Positions 27,742 to 37,256 of a DNA stretch of 64,000 bases are shown here, piece after piece. The notes beneath the pieces are model-generated. The model saw only the letters and a list, made by a program, of their open reading frames with translations. It ran no database searches and was not told where the DNA came from. How positions within the stretch are numbered: position 1 is the stretch's first letter; every line of letters begins with the position of its first letter. Position numbers and translations under genes: made by a program. This DNA comes from Pseudomonadota bacterium (lineage in GTDB: Bacteria > Pseudomonadota > Gammaproteobacteria > Burkholderiales > Rhodocyclaceae), in the NCBI GenBank assembly GCA_018261905.1, contig JAGTRU010000003.1, positions 62,001 through 126,000 of the forward strand, in the 5' to 3' direction.

Positions 27742-28833
27742 TCAGGTGTTCTGGACGACGATATTGGGAAACTTCGACGTCATGTCCTTGGCTTTCTCGG
27801 CAATCTTCACCGCCACCCGGCGGGCGATGCCGCGATAGATTTCGGCCGTCCGCGATTCCGGCGCGCCGACCACGGTCGGCTTGCCGCCGTCGGCCATCTC
27901 GCGGATGGCCAGCTCGAGCGGCAGGCTGCCGAGGAATTCGACGCCGTAATCCTGCCCCATGCGCTGGCCGCCGCCTTCGCCGAAGACGTGCTCTTCGTGG
28001 CCGCACTTCGAGCAGATGTGGATGCTCATGTTTTCGACGATGCCGAGAATCGGAATATTGACCTTCTCGAACATCTTCAGCCCCTTGCGCGCGTCGATCA
28101 GCGCGATGTCCTGCGGCGTGGTGACGATCACCGCCCCGGTCACCGGCACTTTCTGGGACAGCGAAAGCTGGATGTCACCGGTGCCCGGCGGCATGTCGAC
28201 GATCAGGTAGTCGAGGTCGTGCCAATTGGTCTGACTGAGCAGTTGATCGAGCGCCTGGGCGACCATCGGGCCGCGCCAGACCATCGGCGTTTCGACATCG
28301 ACCATGAAACCGATCGACATCGCCTGCAAGCCGTAGGCTTCGAGCGGCTCCATGCTTTTGCCGTCCTTCGATTCCGGCTCCTGGCCGGCCAGACCGAGCA
28401 TCTGCGGTTGCGACGGACCATAGATATCGGCATCGAGAATGCCGACGCGAGCGCCTTCCTGGGCCAGGGCCAGGGCCAGATTGACCGCCGTCGTGCTCTT
28501 GCCGACGCCGCCCTTGCCGGAGGCGATGGCAACAATGTTCTTGACCCCCGGCAAGAGCTTGACGCCGAGCTGGACCGCGTGGGGAACGATCTTGCTATAG
28601 ACGTTGGCGGAAACGTTGCCGATGCCCGGCACGCCGCGCACCGCGGCGATCACCTGGTGGCGGATGGGGTCAATCTGGGTCTTCGCCGGATAGCCCAGTT
28701 CGATATCGAAGGCGACATCGGCCCCGGCAAATTTGATGTTCTTCAAGGCCCGCCCGGCAACGAAGTCCTTGCCGGTATTCGGGTCGACGACGCCGACCAG
28801 GGCGTCCTTGATCTGCTGTTCTGTGAAAGTCAT
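27742..28833 (-). CDS. apbC: Iron-sulfur cluster carrier protein ApbC (Mrp)
   Basis: P-loop ATPase that carries and delivers [4Fe-4S] clusters. 363 residues: an N-terminal DUF59 domain (1-90), the deviant Walker A GKGGVGKSTTAVNLA near residue 105, DADIYGPSQPQMLG near residue 135 and the cluster-binding CSKCG near residue 285. The start is ATG 28833 (MTFTEQQIKDALV) with GGAG 7 bp upstream. apbC/mrp divergent from metG is widely conserved; here a response-regulator gene lies between them. Confidence 0.95.
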   Translation of the reverse strand: MTFTEQQIKDALVGVVDPNTGKDFVAGRALKNIKFAGADVAFDIELGYPAKTQIDPIRHQVIAAVRGVPGIGNVSANVYSKIVPHAVQLGVKLLPGVKNIVAIASGKGGVGKSTTAVNLALALAQEGARVGILDADIYGPSQPQMLGLAGQEPESKDGKSMEPLEAYGLQAMSIGFMVDVETPMVWRGPMVAQALDQLLSQTNWHDLDYLIVDMPPGTGDIQLSLSQKVPVTGAVIVTTPQDIALIDARKGLKMFEKVNIPILGIVENMSIHICSKCGHEEHVFGEGGGQRMGQDYGVEFLGSLPLELAIREMADGGKPTVVGAPESRTAEIYRGIARRVAVKIAEKAKDMTSKFPNIVVQNT

Positions 28834-28909
28834 GAATACTCCGGATGAGGTGGAAAGCCCGGCAATACCCGAGCGATTTTGTCCAGTATACCGCAACCAG
28901 AGTCTGCGA

Positions 28910-29596
28910 TCAGCCTTGCTGGACGGTATCCAGACGGTAGCCCTGACCATAGACCGAGGTCAACATCAGGCCGCTTTCGCCGGCCAAGCCCAGCTTCTTG
29001 CGCAGGCGGCTGGCATGGGTATCGACCGTCCGGCTATCGACCCCGTTGTCCCGCGCCCAGACGCTGGCCAGCAGTTCTTCGCGGGGCAGCAGGCGGCCGA
29101 TATTGCGCAACAAAACCACCGCCAGATCGAACTCGCGCTGGGTCAGGTCGATTTCGCGCCCGGCCAGGCGGAGGCGGCGGCCCGCCAGGTCGACCTCGAT
29201 CCCGGCGCTGCGCAGGAAGCCGGGAGGCACCATCTGGCGCCGGCGCAACAAGGCCTCGACGCGGGCCATGAATTCCATGTAGCGAATCGGCTTGGGGAGG
29301 TAATCGTCGGCCCCCAGGCGCAGGATGTCGGCGGCGCTTTCTTCCTCGGTACGGGCGGTGCAGAACATCACCGGCACCGCCCAGCCACAATGTTCGCGGA
29401 TATATTTGAGTACCTCGTCGCCGCCGATATCGGGCAAATTCCAGTCGATCAGGAAAAAATCGAAACGCCGCGTTTTCAGCGCTTCGATACAGGCCAGGCC
29501 TTCGCCGAAGACCTCGACCTGGTGCCCCTCGCCTTTTAACAAGGCCTTCAGCACTTCGGCCTGACTGCGACTGTCTTCAACGACCGCAAAATTCAT
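28910..29596 (-). CDS. OmpR-family response regulator
   Basis: 228 residues: a receiver domain (1-115) with the phosphoacceptor Asp in FFLIDWNLPDIGG near residue 51, followed by a winged-helix DNA-binding domain (about 130-225, LTQREFDLAVVLLRNIGRLL and YGQGYRL). The start is ATG 29596 (MNFAVVEDSRSQ); the frame extends 16 codons upstream. No histidine kinase is adjacent, so it is an orphan. It stands upstream of apbC on the same strand with a 76-bp gap, and is divergent from metG. Confidence 0.9.
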   Translation of the reverse strand: MNFAVVEDSRSQAEVLKALLKGEGHQVEVFGEGLACIEALKTRRFDFFLIDWNLPDIGGDEVLKYIREHCGWAVPVMFCTARTEEESAADILRLGADDYLPKPIRYMEFMARVEALLRRRQMVPPGFLRSAGIEVDLAGRRLRLAGREIDLTQREFDLAVVLLRNIGRLLPREELLASVWARDNGVDSRTVDTHASRLRKKLGLAGESGLMLTSVYGQGYRLDTVQQG

Positions 29597-29787
29597 GACA
29601 TCCCCTTTTCGCCCGATGCTGCCGGCTGGTCGCCGAGGGGGCAATACGCAAATGGCGTAATTCTACCCAAGCAATACTTTCTTTTAGCTTACAAACCGCA
29701 GCCGCCGCGCCATTCCCGCCAGGTAATAACCCGAGCGCCGCGCTCCTCGCGGTAAAATCGCGCTTTATTTCCAGCTTTCCGCCTGCC

Positions 29788-31872
29788 ATGTCGCGCAAAA
29801 TCCTTGTCACTTCCGCCCTGCCCTACGCCAACGGCGCCATTCACCTCGGCCACCTGGTCGAATACATCCAGACCGATATCTGGGTCCGCTATCAAAAAAT
29901 GGCCGGCAACGAATGCTGGTACGTCTGCGCCGACGACACACACGGCACGCCGATCATGCTGCGCGCCGAGAAGGAAGGCATCACGCCGGAAGCGCTGATC
30001 GAACGCGTGCATGGCGAGCATTTCCGCGACTTTTCGGGCTTCCATGTCGGTTTCGACAATTTCTACAGCACCCACTCGCCGGAAACCCGCGAATGCGCCA
30101 ACGACATCTATGGCAAGCTCAAGACAGCCGGCCTGATCGAGACGCGCACCATCGAGCAGTATTACGACCCGCAGAAACAACTCTTCCTGCCCGACCGTTT
30201 CATCAAGGGCGAATGCCCGAAGTGCCACGCCAAGGACCAGTACGGCGACAACTGCGAAGTCTGCGGCGCCGCCTATGCACCGACCGACCTGATCGAGCCG
30301 TTTTCGGCCATTTCCGGCGCCAAGCCGGAACTGCGCAAATCCGAGCATTATTTCTTCAAGCTCTCCGACCCGCGTTGCGAAGCCTTCCTGCGCCAGTACA
30401 CCAGCAAGGCCAACGGCACGCTGCAGCCGGAAGCCGCCAACAAGATGCAGGAATGGCTGGGCGCACCGGGCGAGAACAAGCTGACCGACTGGGACATCTC
30501 GCGCGACGCACCGTATTTCGGCTTCGAGATTCCCGATGCGCCGGGCAAGTATTTCTACGTCTGGCTCGACGCGCCGATCGGCTACATGGGCTCCTTCAAG
30601 AACCTCTGCGCGCGGCAGGGCCTGGATTTCAACGAATGGTTCAAAACCGACTCGCCGACCGAGCTCTACCACTTCATCGGCAAGGACATCCTCTACTTCC
30701 ACGCCCTGTTCTGGCCGGCCGAACTGGCCCACGCCGGCTATCGCACGCCGAGCAAGATCTTCGCGCACGGTTTCCTGACCGTCGACGGCGCCAAGATGTC
30801 GAAATCGCGCGGCACCTTCATCACCGCCGAGAGCTTCCTGAGCACCGGCCTGAATCCGGAATGGCTGCGCTACTACTATGCCGCCAAGCTGTCGGCCACG
30901 ATGGAAGACATCGACCTCAGCCTCGACGACTTCGTCGCCCGCGTCAATTCCGACCTGGTCGGCAAGTACGTCAATATCGCCAGCCGCGCCGCCGGCTTCG
31001 TCAGCAAGCGTTTCGCCGGCCAGCTAGCCCCAGCCGACACTGAACTGCCGGCCCTCAAGGCGATCCAGGCAGCCGCACCGCACATCGCCGAACTCTACGA
31101 AGCCCGCGAATTCGGCAAGGCGATGCGCGAGATCATGGCCCTGACCGATGGCGCCAACCAGTACGTCGATAGCGTCAAGCCCTGGGAGCTGGCCAAGCAG
31201 GAAGGCAAGGAGGCCGAGCTGCACGCCGCCTGCAGCAATGCGCTGAACCTGTTCCGCCTGCTCACCGTGCTCTTGAAGCCGATCCTGCCGGTGCTCGCCG
31301 GCAAGGTCGAGGCCTTCCTCAATATCGCGCCGCTGAACTGGTCCGACACGCAAGGCCTGCTCGCCGCCGGGCATGGCATCAATGCCTACGAACACTTGAT
31401 GACGCGCGTCGATCCCAAGCTAATCGAGAAGCTCATCGCCGCCAACAAGGAATCGCTGGCGCCGACCGCCGAGCCGGTCAAGGTTGACGAAAAGCCGGCG
31501 GCCGTCGCGGCCAAGCCGGCGGAAACGACCGACGGCCTGTGCTCGATCGACGATTTCATGAAAATCGACCTGCGCATCGCCCTGATCGCCAATGCCGAGC
31601 ACGTCGAAGGCGCCGACAAGCTGATCCGCCTCACCCTCGACATCGGCGAGGACAAGCCGCGCCAGGTCTTCGCCGGCATCAAGTCGGCCTACGATCCGGC
31701 GACGCTGATCGGTCGCCTGACGGTGATGGTCGCCAACCTGGCGCCGCGCAAGATGAAGTTCGGCATGTCGGAAGGCATGGTCATGGCGGCTTCCGATCCG
31801 GACGGCAAGACACCGGGCATTTACCTGCTGTCGCCCGATTCCGGGGCGCAACCCGGCATGCGAGTGAAATAA
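29788..31872 (+). CDS. metG: Methionyl-tRNA synthetase
   Basis: 694 residues. The HIGH-type motif is [10 protein letters not shown] near residue 14, the zinc knuckle [17 protein letters not shown] near residue 145, the KMSKS motif in [11 protein letters not shown] near residue 334, and a C-terminal EMAP-II-like tRNA-binding and dimerisation domain covers about 590-694 ([19 protein letters not shown]). An Ala/Pro/Lys linker (about 560-580) joins it. A clear terminator follows. Confidence 0.98.
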   Translation: MSRKILVTSALPYANGAIHLGHLVEYIQTDIWVRYQKMAGNECWYVCADDTHGTPIMLRAEKEGITPEALIERVHGEHFRDFSGFHVGFDNFYSTHSPETRECANDIYGKLKTAGLIETRTIEQYYDPQKQLFLPDRFIKGECPKCHAKDQYGDNCEVCGAAYAPTDLIEPFSAISGAKPELRKSEHYFFKLSDPRCEAFLRQYTSKANGTLQPEAANKMQEWLGAPGENKLTDWDISRDAPYFGFEIPDAPGKYFYVWLDAPIGYMGSFKNLCARQGLDFNEWFKTDSPTELYHFIGKDILYFHALFWPAELAHAGYRTPSKIFAHGFLTVDGAKMSKSRGTFITAESFLSTGLNPEWLRYYYAAKLSATMEDIDLSLDDFVARVNSDLVGKYVNIASRAAGFVSKRFAGQLAPADTELPALKAIQAAAPHIAELYEAREFGKAMREIMALTDGANQYVDSVKPWELAKQEGKEAELHAACSNALNLFRLLTVLLKPILPVLAGKVEAFLNIAPLNWSDTQGLLAAGHGINAYEHLMTRVDPKLIEKLIAANKESLAPTAEPVKVDEKPAAVAAKPAETTDGLCSIDDFMKIDLRIALIANAEHVEGADKLIRLTLDIGEDKPRQVFAGIKSAYDPATLIGRLTVMVANLAPRKMKFGMSEGMVMAASDPDGKTPGIYLLSPDSGAQPGMRVK

Positions 31873-31884
31873 TTCCACACATGC

Positions 31885-31917
31885 ACAACGGCCTGAAATT
31901 CAGGCCGTTGTCTTATT
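31885..31917 (+). terminator. Terminator of metG
   Basis: Stem ACAACGGCCTG (31885-31895) / CAGGCCGTTGT (31901-31911), loop AAATT, then TCTTATT; 12 bp after the metG stop. Confidence 0.85.
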
Positions 31918-31941
31918 GCAGCGCAGCAATTAGAACCCCAT

Positions 31942-32241
31942 ACTTAAAGTAACACTTTAAGTTAGCAAGCCAATCGGGCCGCCCGTTTTGGTCTTTTCAA
32001 ACTATCCACAAAATCTGTGGATAAGTCTGTGCATGAATCATGGACAGTGACGCTAAGTCACCGTCCAGCAAGGCTTTTCCTTACCCTGCCCGAAACTTGA
32101 GCTAAGCCACAAGTCCTTGATTTACAAGCAGATATTAAATCACTATGTAATTTAACAAATTCGTCACTATCAAGACAATTCGGGGCCAAAAATAATTTGT
32201 CACTGTGCATAAGTCACTCCTTGACATTCCTTTTGTCAAGG
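31942..32241. other. AT-rich non-coding region with four inverted repeats
   Basis: About 380 bp between metG and the convergent livK-like gene with no credible gene. It holds perfect or near-perfect inverted repeats: ACTTAAAGT-AAC-ACTTTAAGT (31942-31962), TATCCACA-AAATC-TGTGGATA (32003-32023, resembling two DnaA boxes), TGGACaGTGAC/GTCACcGTCCA (32041-32067) and CCTTGACA/TGTCAAGG (32219-32241). GTCAC pentamers recur along it. This might be a non-coding RNA gene or an operator cluster; nothing decides. Confidence 0.5.
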
Positions 32242-32300
32242 CGTCGCCCCGACTTTATTTTGACAACGGCGGACACTCGCGCTTTTCCGCCGCCCCCGCC

Positions 32301-33446
32301 TCACTCCCCGAGCCACACCCACTTGCCGCCGCGCACCGTCATCATCAGGCGGGCCCGCTGATCCATGCCGTTGTGGTTTTGTGCCGTCATATTGAAGACG
32401 CCCTGCGCGCCGACCACTTCCTTGCTGCGCTCAAGCGCCTCGCGCAGCGCCAGCCGGAACTCCGGCGTTCCTGGGCGGGCCTTCTTCAGCGCCTCGGGCA
32501 GGGCTTTCTGCAACAACAGGCCGGCATCCCAAGTGTTGGCCCCGAACGTCGACAGGCTGCCCGCACCGTAGCGCCCTTCATAGGCCTTGATATAGGCCTG
32601 CGCCACCGGCTTGATCGGATTGCCGGGGGCCAGATCGTCCGCCACCAGCAGCGGCCCGCCGGCCATCAGCGTGCCCTCGACGGCCTTGCCGCCGAGCCGG
32701 ATGAAATCGTTGGTCGCCACGCCATGCGTCTGATAAATGCGGCCCTTGTAGCCTTTTTCCTGCAAGCCGACCTGCGGCAATACCGCCGGCCCGCCGGTCG
32801 CCGCGATAAAGACAGCATCCGGCCGGGCCGCCAGCAACTTCAGCACCTGGCCGGTCACCGACTGGTCGGTCCGGTTGAACCGCTCGTTGGCGACGATGCG
32901 GATACCGGCCTTTTCCGCCTGGCCGCCAAACACCTTGAACCAGTTTTCGCCATAGGGATCGTTGAAGCCGACAAAACCCAGGGTTTTGACGCCGGCCGCC
33001 GTCATGTGGGCGAGCACCGCATCGGCGATCAGGTCGTCGTTCTGGGTGGTCTTGAAGACCCATTTCTTGCGTTCGTCCATCGGCAGGACAATGGCCGAAG
33101 AACCGACCGTGGTGAGCAGCGGCGTTTTCGCCTCGGCGACAAAATCGAGGATGGCCAATGCCGCCGGCGTCGTCGTCGGGCCGATCAGCGCATCGACGCG
33201 GTATTCGCCGAGCAGTTTCTTGACGCCGGTCACCGCGTTGGTCGGATCGGAGGCGTCGTCGAGCACGATGTATTCGATCTTCTGCCCGGCGATCTCGGTC
33301 GGCAACAGGGCGACGGTATTTTTCTGGGGAATGCCGACGGCCGCCGTCGGCCCGGTCGAGGAGACGATGACGCCGACCTTGATGTCGGCTCGGGCAAGGC
33401 TGGCCAGCAGAAAGAGAAAGACAAGCAGGGAAAATCTGGAAAACAT
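32301..33446 (-). CDS. Branched-chain amino-acid-type ABC substrate-binding protein
   Basis: 381 residues, Leu/Ile/Val-binding (type I periplasmic receptor) family, with a signal peptide (MFSRFSLLVFLFLLASLARA). Family segments are VGVIVSSTGPTAAVG near residue 25, SSAIVLPMDERKKWVFKTTQ near residue 115 and GFVGFNDPYGENW near residue 155. ATG 33446 fits the signal peptide and has AGGGG upstream. No ABC permease or ATPase genes are nearby, so it is an orphan receptor that may serve a system elsewhere; many such proteins bind aromatic acids, amides or urea instead of amino acids. Confidence 0.88.
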   Translation of the reverse strand: MFSRFSLLVFLFLLASLARADIKVGVIVSSTGPTAAVGIPQKNTVALLPTEIAGQKIEYIVLDDASDPTNAVTGVKKLLGEYRVDALIGPTTTPAALAILDFVAEAKTPLLTTVGSSAIVLPMDERKKWVFKTTQNDDLIADAVLAHMTAAGVKTLGFVGFNDPYGENWFKVFGGQAEKAGIRIVANERFNRTDQSVTGQVLKLLAARPDAVFIAATGGPAVLPQVGLQEKGYKGRIYQTHGVATNDFIRLGGKAVEGTLMAGGPLLVADDLAPGNPIKPVAQAYIKAYEGRYGAGSLSTFGANTWDAGLLLQKALPEALKKARPGTPEFRLALREALERSKEVVGAQGVFNMTAQNHNGMDQRARLMMTVRGGKWVWLGE

Positions 33447-33498
33447 GGCGACACCCCTTGAGGCAAAATGGTTGGTCTGCGCATTATAGAGACTCGCC

Positions 33499-33804
33499 AT
33501 GTTCACCAACCGCCCGCCCCGTCCCAGCCTGACCGGACCGATTTTTCTCTACGCCCTGGCCGACGTCTTCGGATTGTCCTGCGTCGCCATCGGCGCCAGT
33601 TGGTTCGCCGCCGGCCGGGGAGCGATTCTGGCCAGCTTCCCCAACTCCGCGGTCGAGGCCGTCGCCTGTACGGCTGGCGGCCTGGTCGTGATGCTCTGGG
33701 CGATCGGCCGCATCCTCAGGGAAATCGCCCGCCAGGCACCGGCCCTGCAGGCCCGTAACGAGGCCCACCAGGCGGCGCAGCGTCCGCCCGAACGGCCGGA
33801 CTGA
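33499..33804 (+). CDS. Small membrane protein of unknown function
   Basis: 101 residues with two predicted membrane segments (about 13-37 and 50-73) and a charged Gln/Arg/Pro-rich C-terminal tail predicted to be cytoplasmic. The start ATG is at 33499, 52 bp from the divergent binding-protein start; the two probably share a regulatory gap. It ends 3 bp before the convergent ribbon-helix-helix gene. No domain recognised. Confidence 0.65.
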   Translation: MFTNRPPRPSLTGPIFLYALADVFGLSCVAIGASWFAAGRGAILASFPNSAVEAVACTAGGLVVMLWAIGRILREIARQAPALQARNEAHQAAQRPPERPD

Positions 33805-33807
33805 GCA

Positions 33808-34002
33808 TCAATCGCCGGCTTTCGAGGAGGGCTTCAGCCACTCCGGCAGTTCGCGGTTGCCGGCATTGTCGATAATGTATTGGCGGATCAGTTTGCGCAC
33901 GACTTGCGACGGCGTCAGGTCATGGGCGGCACAGATTTCTTCGAAAATCTGCTTTTTCAGCGGATCGATCAACAAAGTCAGGCGGGCGGTTCGCTTTTCC
34001 AT
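33808..34002 (-). CDS. Ribbon-helix-helix DNA-binding protein
   Basis: 64 residues. The N-terminal strand RTARLTLLIDPLKKQIFEEI followed by helix-turn-helix DLTPSQVVRKLIRQYI fits the Arc/CopG/MetJ ribbon-helix-helix fold, which binds operators as dimers. No toxin partner is adjacent: the gene is convergent with a small membrane protein and divergent from sulP. The palindromes in the shared 103-bp gap make it a candidate regulator of itself and of sulP. Confidence 0.72.
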   Translation of the reverse strand: MEKRTARLTLLIDPLKKQIFEEICAAHDLTPSQVVRKLIRQYIIDNAGNRELPEWLKPSSKAGD

Positions 34003-34030
34003 CGCGTCCTCGGCAGTATCAGATGCGCAA

Positions 34031-34077
34031 TGTTAACATATGATTATCATTGACGAATAATCGTGTACTCATATAAT
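34031..34077 (+). promoter_or_regulatory. sulP promoter with adjoining palindromes
   Basis: TTGACG (34050-34055), a 16-bp spacer and TATAAT (34072-34077) form a strong sigma-70 promoter 29 bp upstream of the sulP start. Immediately upstream lie two palindromes, TGTTAACA (34031-34038) and ATGATTATCAT (34040-34050), the second touching the -35. They are plausible operators for the divergent ribbon-helix-helix gene; the second also resembles a Fur-box core but the flanks do not match. Confidence 0.6.
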
Positions 34078-34105
34078 CGCGCGCTTATTTCTCAAAATTC
34101 GCGCC

Positions 34106-35797
34106 ATGAAAATCGCCTTCCATCCCAAGCTGCTCGATTGCCTGCCGACCTACAATCGCGCCCAGTTCGGCAAGGATCTGGCGGCCGGGATCACCGTCGG
34201 CGTCCTCGCCCTGCCGCTCGCCATGGCCTTCGCCATCGCATCCGGCTGTTCGCCGACGGCCGGCATCTGGACGGCGATCATCGCAGGCCTGATCACCTCC
34301 GCCGTCGGCGGTTCGCGCGTCCAGATCGGCGGCCCGACCGGCGCCTTCATTCCCATCGTGTACGGCATCGTCGCCATGCACGGCTTTGCCAACCTGCTGG
34401 GCGCCACCATGCTGGCCGGCGTCTTCCTGCTCGCCATGGGCCTCGCCCGCATGGGGCAACTCATCCGCTTCATCCCGGTCACCGTCGTCATCGGCTTTAC
34501 CAACGGCATTGCCGTGGTCATCTTCCTGGCCCAGATCAAGGATTTTTTCGGCCTGAAAATCGACAACCTGCCGGCCGAGTTTTTCGAGCGCATCCAGACC
34601 CTGGCCGCCAACGCCCATAGCGTCGACCTGCCCACCCTGGCGCTGGCCCTCACCTGCTTCCTCTTCCTGATTTCCTACAACCGCCTGGCGCAGTATTTTT
34701 CCCCATTGCGCCGGGCGCCGGGTCCGCTCGTCGTCCTCATCCTCGGCACCCTGGTTTCCTTTCTTTTCGACCTGCCGGTGGAAACCATCGGCAGCCGTTT
34801 TCATGGCATTCCGCAGGAACTGCCGAAGATCGGCCTGCCCGAGCTGTCGATCCACGATTTCGGCAAGCTGATTTCGCCGGCCATCACCATCGCCCTGCTC
34901 GGCGCCATCGAATCCCTGCTCTCGGCCCGCGTCGCCGACAGTCAGATCGATGATCGTCACGACCCCAACCAGGAACTGGTCGCCCAGGGCCTGTCCAATA
35001 TTTTCGCCCCGCTCTTCGGCGGCTTCGCCGCCACCGGCGCTATCGCCCGCACCACGACCAACGTCAAGACCGGCGGCCGGACGCCGATCGCCGGCATCAT
35101 CCACGCCTTCGTCCTGCTCGGCATCGTGCTGATTGCCGCCCCGCTCGCCTCCTACGTGCCGCTCGCCACGCTGTCGGCCATCGTCATGGTGGTCGCCATG
35201 AACATGGGCGACTGGCATGAATTCATCGAGCTGCGCCGCTACTCCTACAACTACCGGATCATCCTGCTCGCCACCTTCTTCGTCACCGTCGTTTTCGACC
35301 TGACCATCGCCGTCGAACTCGGCATGGTACTGGCCAGCCTGTTCTTCATTTACCGGATGTCGGAACTGACCCGTATCGAGCGCCTGCCGCTCAGCGCAGA
35401 AGCCGACGAACCGCAATTCCTCTACCCCGACGGCACGATGCGCGTCGCCGCCTGGCAACTGTTCGGCTCGCTGTTTTTCGGCGCGGTCAACAAACTGGAG
35501 GAATTGCTCGACCCCTCGGCCGGCCACCCGGAAGTCGTCATTCTCGATGCCAGCCGCCTGATCCAGCTCGACACCACCGGTCTCGAAGGCCTCGAAAGTC
35601 TGCGCGACAAACTCCACAAGCGCGGCTGCACGCTGCTCGTCTGCAGCCTCAATGATCAGCCGAGCTCCCTGCTTTACCGTTCCGGCTTTGTCGACCTGCT
35701 GGGCAAGGCCAATGTCTGCACCGACCTGACCGAGGCCCTGCAACGCGCCTATATTCTGTTGCCCAACCTGATGGGCAACTTTGCCGAAGATTACTGA
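34106..35797 (+). CDS. SulP family inorganic anion transporter with STAS domain
   Basis: 563-residue inner-membrane transporter: about 11-14 membrane segments (residues 20-400) and a C-terminal STAS domain (about 445-550, [20 protein letters not shown]). The N-terminal signature [21 protein letters not shown] near residue 28 is split here for brevity: it holds the SulP substrate-site residues. Substrates in the family include sulfate, bicarbonate and dicarboxylates; no carbonic anhydrase or sulfate-reduction gene is next to it to decide. It has its own strong promoter and is followed 14 bp later by yjdM. Confidence 0.92.
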   Translation: MKIAFHPKLLDCLPTYNRAQFGKDLAAGITVGVLALPLAMAFAIASGCSPTAGIWTAIIAGLITSAVGGSRVQIGGPTGAFIPIVYGIVAMHGFANLLGATMLAGVFLLAMGLARMGQLIRFIPVTVVIGFTNGIAVVIFLAQIKDFFGLKIDNLPAEFFERIQTLAANAHSVDLPTLALALTCFLFLISYNRLAQYFSPLRRAPGPLVVLILGTLVSFLFDLPVETIGSRFHGIPQELPKIGLPELSIHDFGKLISPAITIALLGAIESLLSARVADSQIDDRHDPNQELVAQGLSNIFAPLFGGFAATGAIARTTTNVKTGGRTPIAGIIHAFVLLGIVLIAAPLASYVPLATLSAIVMVVAMNMGDWHEFIELRRYSYNYRIILLATFFVTVVFDLTIAVELGMVLASLFFIYRMSELTRIERLPLSAEADEPQFLYPDGTMRVAAWQLFGSLFFGAVNKLEELLDPSAGHPEVVILDASRLIQLDTTGLEGLESLRDKLHKRGCTLLVCSLNDQPSSLLYRSGFVDLLGKANVCTDLTEALQRAYILLPNLMGNFAEDY

Positions 35798-35811
35798 ACC
35801 AAGGAAAAACC

Positions 35812-36153
35812 ATGAGCGATTTGCCCAAATGCCCCCAATGCAGTTCGGAATACACCTACGCCGACGGTGAAATGTATGTCTGCCCGGAATGCGCCCATGA
35901 ATGGGCGGCCACTGCGGCCACCGACAGCGTCGACCAGGCCAAGGTCTGGAAGGACGCCCACGGCAACCTGCTGCAGGACGGCGACAGCGTGACGGTGATC
36001 AAGGACCTGAAAATCAAGGGTTCATCATCGGTCGTCAAGGTCGGCACCAAGGTCAAGAACATCCGCCTGATCGACGGCGATCACGACATCGACTGCAAAA
36101 TCGACGGCATCGGGGCGATGCAACTCAAATCGGAGTTCGTCAAGAAGGCCTGA
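35812..36153 (+). CDS. yjdM: PhnA/YjdM-family zinc-ribbon protein
   Basis: 113-residue protein with an N-terminal zinc ribbon ([21 protein letters not shown] near residues 9-30, shown as two CxxC pairs) and a compact KOW-like beta domain ([18 protein letters not shown]). Long annotated as an alkylphosphonate protein, although the E. coli PhnA/YjdM role is not phosphonate breakdown as first thought. AAGGAAA precedes the ATG. Probably co-transcribed with sulP. Confidence 0.9.
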   Translation: MSDLPKCPQCSSEYTYADGEMYVCPECAHEWAATAATDSVDQAKVWKDAHGNLLQDGDSVTVIKDLKIKGSSSVVKVGTKVKNIRLIDGDHDIDCKIDGIGAMQLKSEFVKKA

Positions 36154-36311
36154 GAAAGTCCAGCTTTCCGACAAGATGGCAGCAAGCGGAGGCCGGCGGA
36201 TATTGCCGACCCCTTGCTTTGACAAATACCCCCTTTCAAGGCAATCACTCAGGGACGACCGGGTTCCCGACGCGACCAGAAGAAACCCGGCAAAAACCAG
36301 CGTCGCCCGCG

Positions 36312-37151
36312 CTAGTCGCCAACCTTGCGCACCTCGATGGCATTCAGCCAGCGGACATGACGCCCGCCGAGATGGATATCCTTCGACGAGATCATGGCGA
36401 TCCGGCCTTCGTCATCCGCCAGGGGCTTGCCATCCTTCTCGAAATACACCAGCACGCCGTCACCGACGGCCGTATTGAACAACTCGTAGCGCGAGAAGAC
36501 GATGGCATAGTCGTCGCTGGCCTTGGCAATGATGATGACCCTCTTGAGGTCGTTATGGCCGGGCGAAAGGATGCTCGCCTTTTCGAGCAACGTCCGCAGC
36601 AGCACGCCCCGGAAGGTCTCGGTCGTGCCAGCCCTGGCCGGCGATTGCGCAACGACCGAGATCTCCTGCACATCCTTGGCCGGGAATTTCCGTAGTTCTT
36701 CGACACTCAGGTCGAGTTGGTGCTCGACGAAGCCGGATACGGCCAGACGCTCGGTGACGTACTGCTTGAGCCCGGGAATTTCGCCCTTCATGGCGAGAAC
36801 CCAGTTGGCGAGGCGGAGGGCATCCTTCGGCTTGACGGCGCTGTTGGCCGGCATGAACGGCAGGGTGGCCTGGCCCTCCTTCATCCAGCCCTGCCCAGCC
36901 GGGCCGGTGCCCTTGACAATATGCTCCGCGAGGATTTTCGCCGCATCCCGCTGGCCGGCGTATTTCTTCGCCACCTCGGCATAGGGTGGCCCCATCAGCT
37001 TCTCGGCGCCACGGTGACAGATGATGCAGCCGTTTTTGACCGCCAGATCCAGCTCGTCGGCCGCGCCGACGTAACCCGCCTGCAACAGGAGCGCAGCGGC
37101 GGCGAGGCAGCGAAAAACTTTCGGCAAGGTATTCTGCAAATGCAAGTTCAT
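36312..37151 (-). CDS. Cytochrome c / SUOX-fold fusion protein A
   Basis: 279-residue periplasmic protein: signal peptide to about residue 31, then a class I cytochrome c domain with haem motif CIICH (42-46) and likely distal ligand Met100 (LPFMPAN), then a beta domain (about 135-279) resembling the molybdopterin-binding sulfite-oxidase fold (VSGFVEHQLDLSVEELRKF, FRGVLLRTLLEKA, RHVRWLNAIEV). The position of the molybdenum-ligand Cys is Ala168, so no cofactor is expected. ATG 37151 matches the start of paralogue C and has AAGGAA upstream. Last gene of the TonB block; electron transfer to a receptor-delivered substrate is a guess. Confidence 0.8.
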   Translation of the reverse strand: MNLHLQNTLPKVFRCLAAAALLLQAGYVGAADELDLAVKNGCIICHRGAEKLMGPPYAEVAKKYAGQRDAAKILAEHIVKGTGPAGQGWMKEGQATLPFMPANSAVKPKDALRLANWVLAMKGEIPGLKQYVTERLAVSGFVEHQLDLSVEELRKFPAKDVQEISVVAQSPARAGTTETFRGVLLRTLLEKASILSPGHNDLKRVIIIAKASDDYAIVFSRYELFNTAVGDGVLVYFEKDGKPLADDEGRIAMISSKDIHLGGRHVRWLNAIEVRKVGD

Positions 37152-37256
37152 ACTCATTTCCTTTCAATCGATCAGGCCCGCCACCGGCGGACCACAAAGG
37201 GAGGGGTTGTGCCGGCGATGCCGGAATTCGCTATTGCCGGGTCAGCCCCTGGGCGT

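Noticed and set aside
32003..32024. Replication origin suggested by two DnaA-box-like sequences
   Set aside because: Only two boxes, no dnaA/dnaN, no AT-rich unwinding repeats or parAB nearby; the pair is also just an inverted repeat.
34040..34050. Fur box ahead of sulP
   Set aside because: The core ATGATTATCAT fits but the flanking bases of the 19-bp consensus mostly do not; kept only as a generic palindrome.
34085..35743. 552-codon minus-strand frame opposite sulP
   Set aside because: Asp/Gly/Gln-rich antisense reading with no domain; sulP on the plus strand has its promoter, membrane helices and STAS domain.
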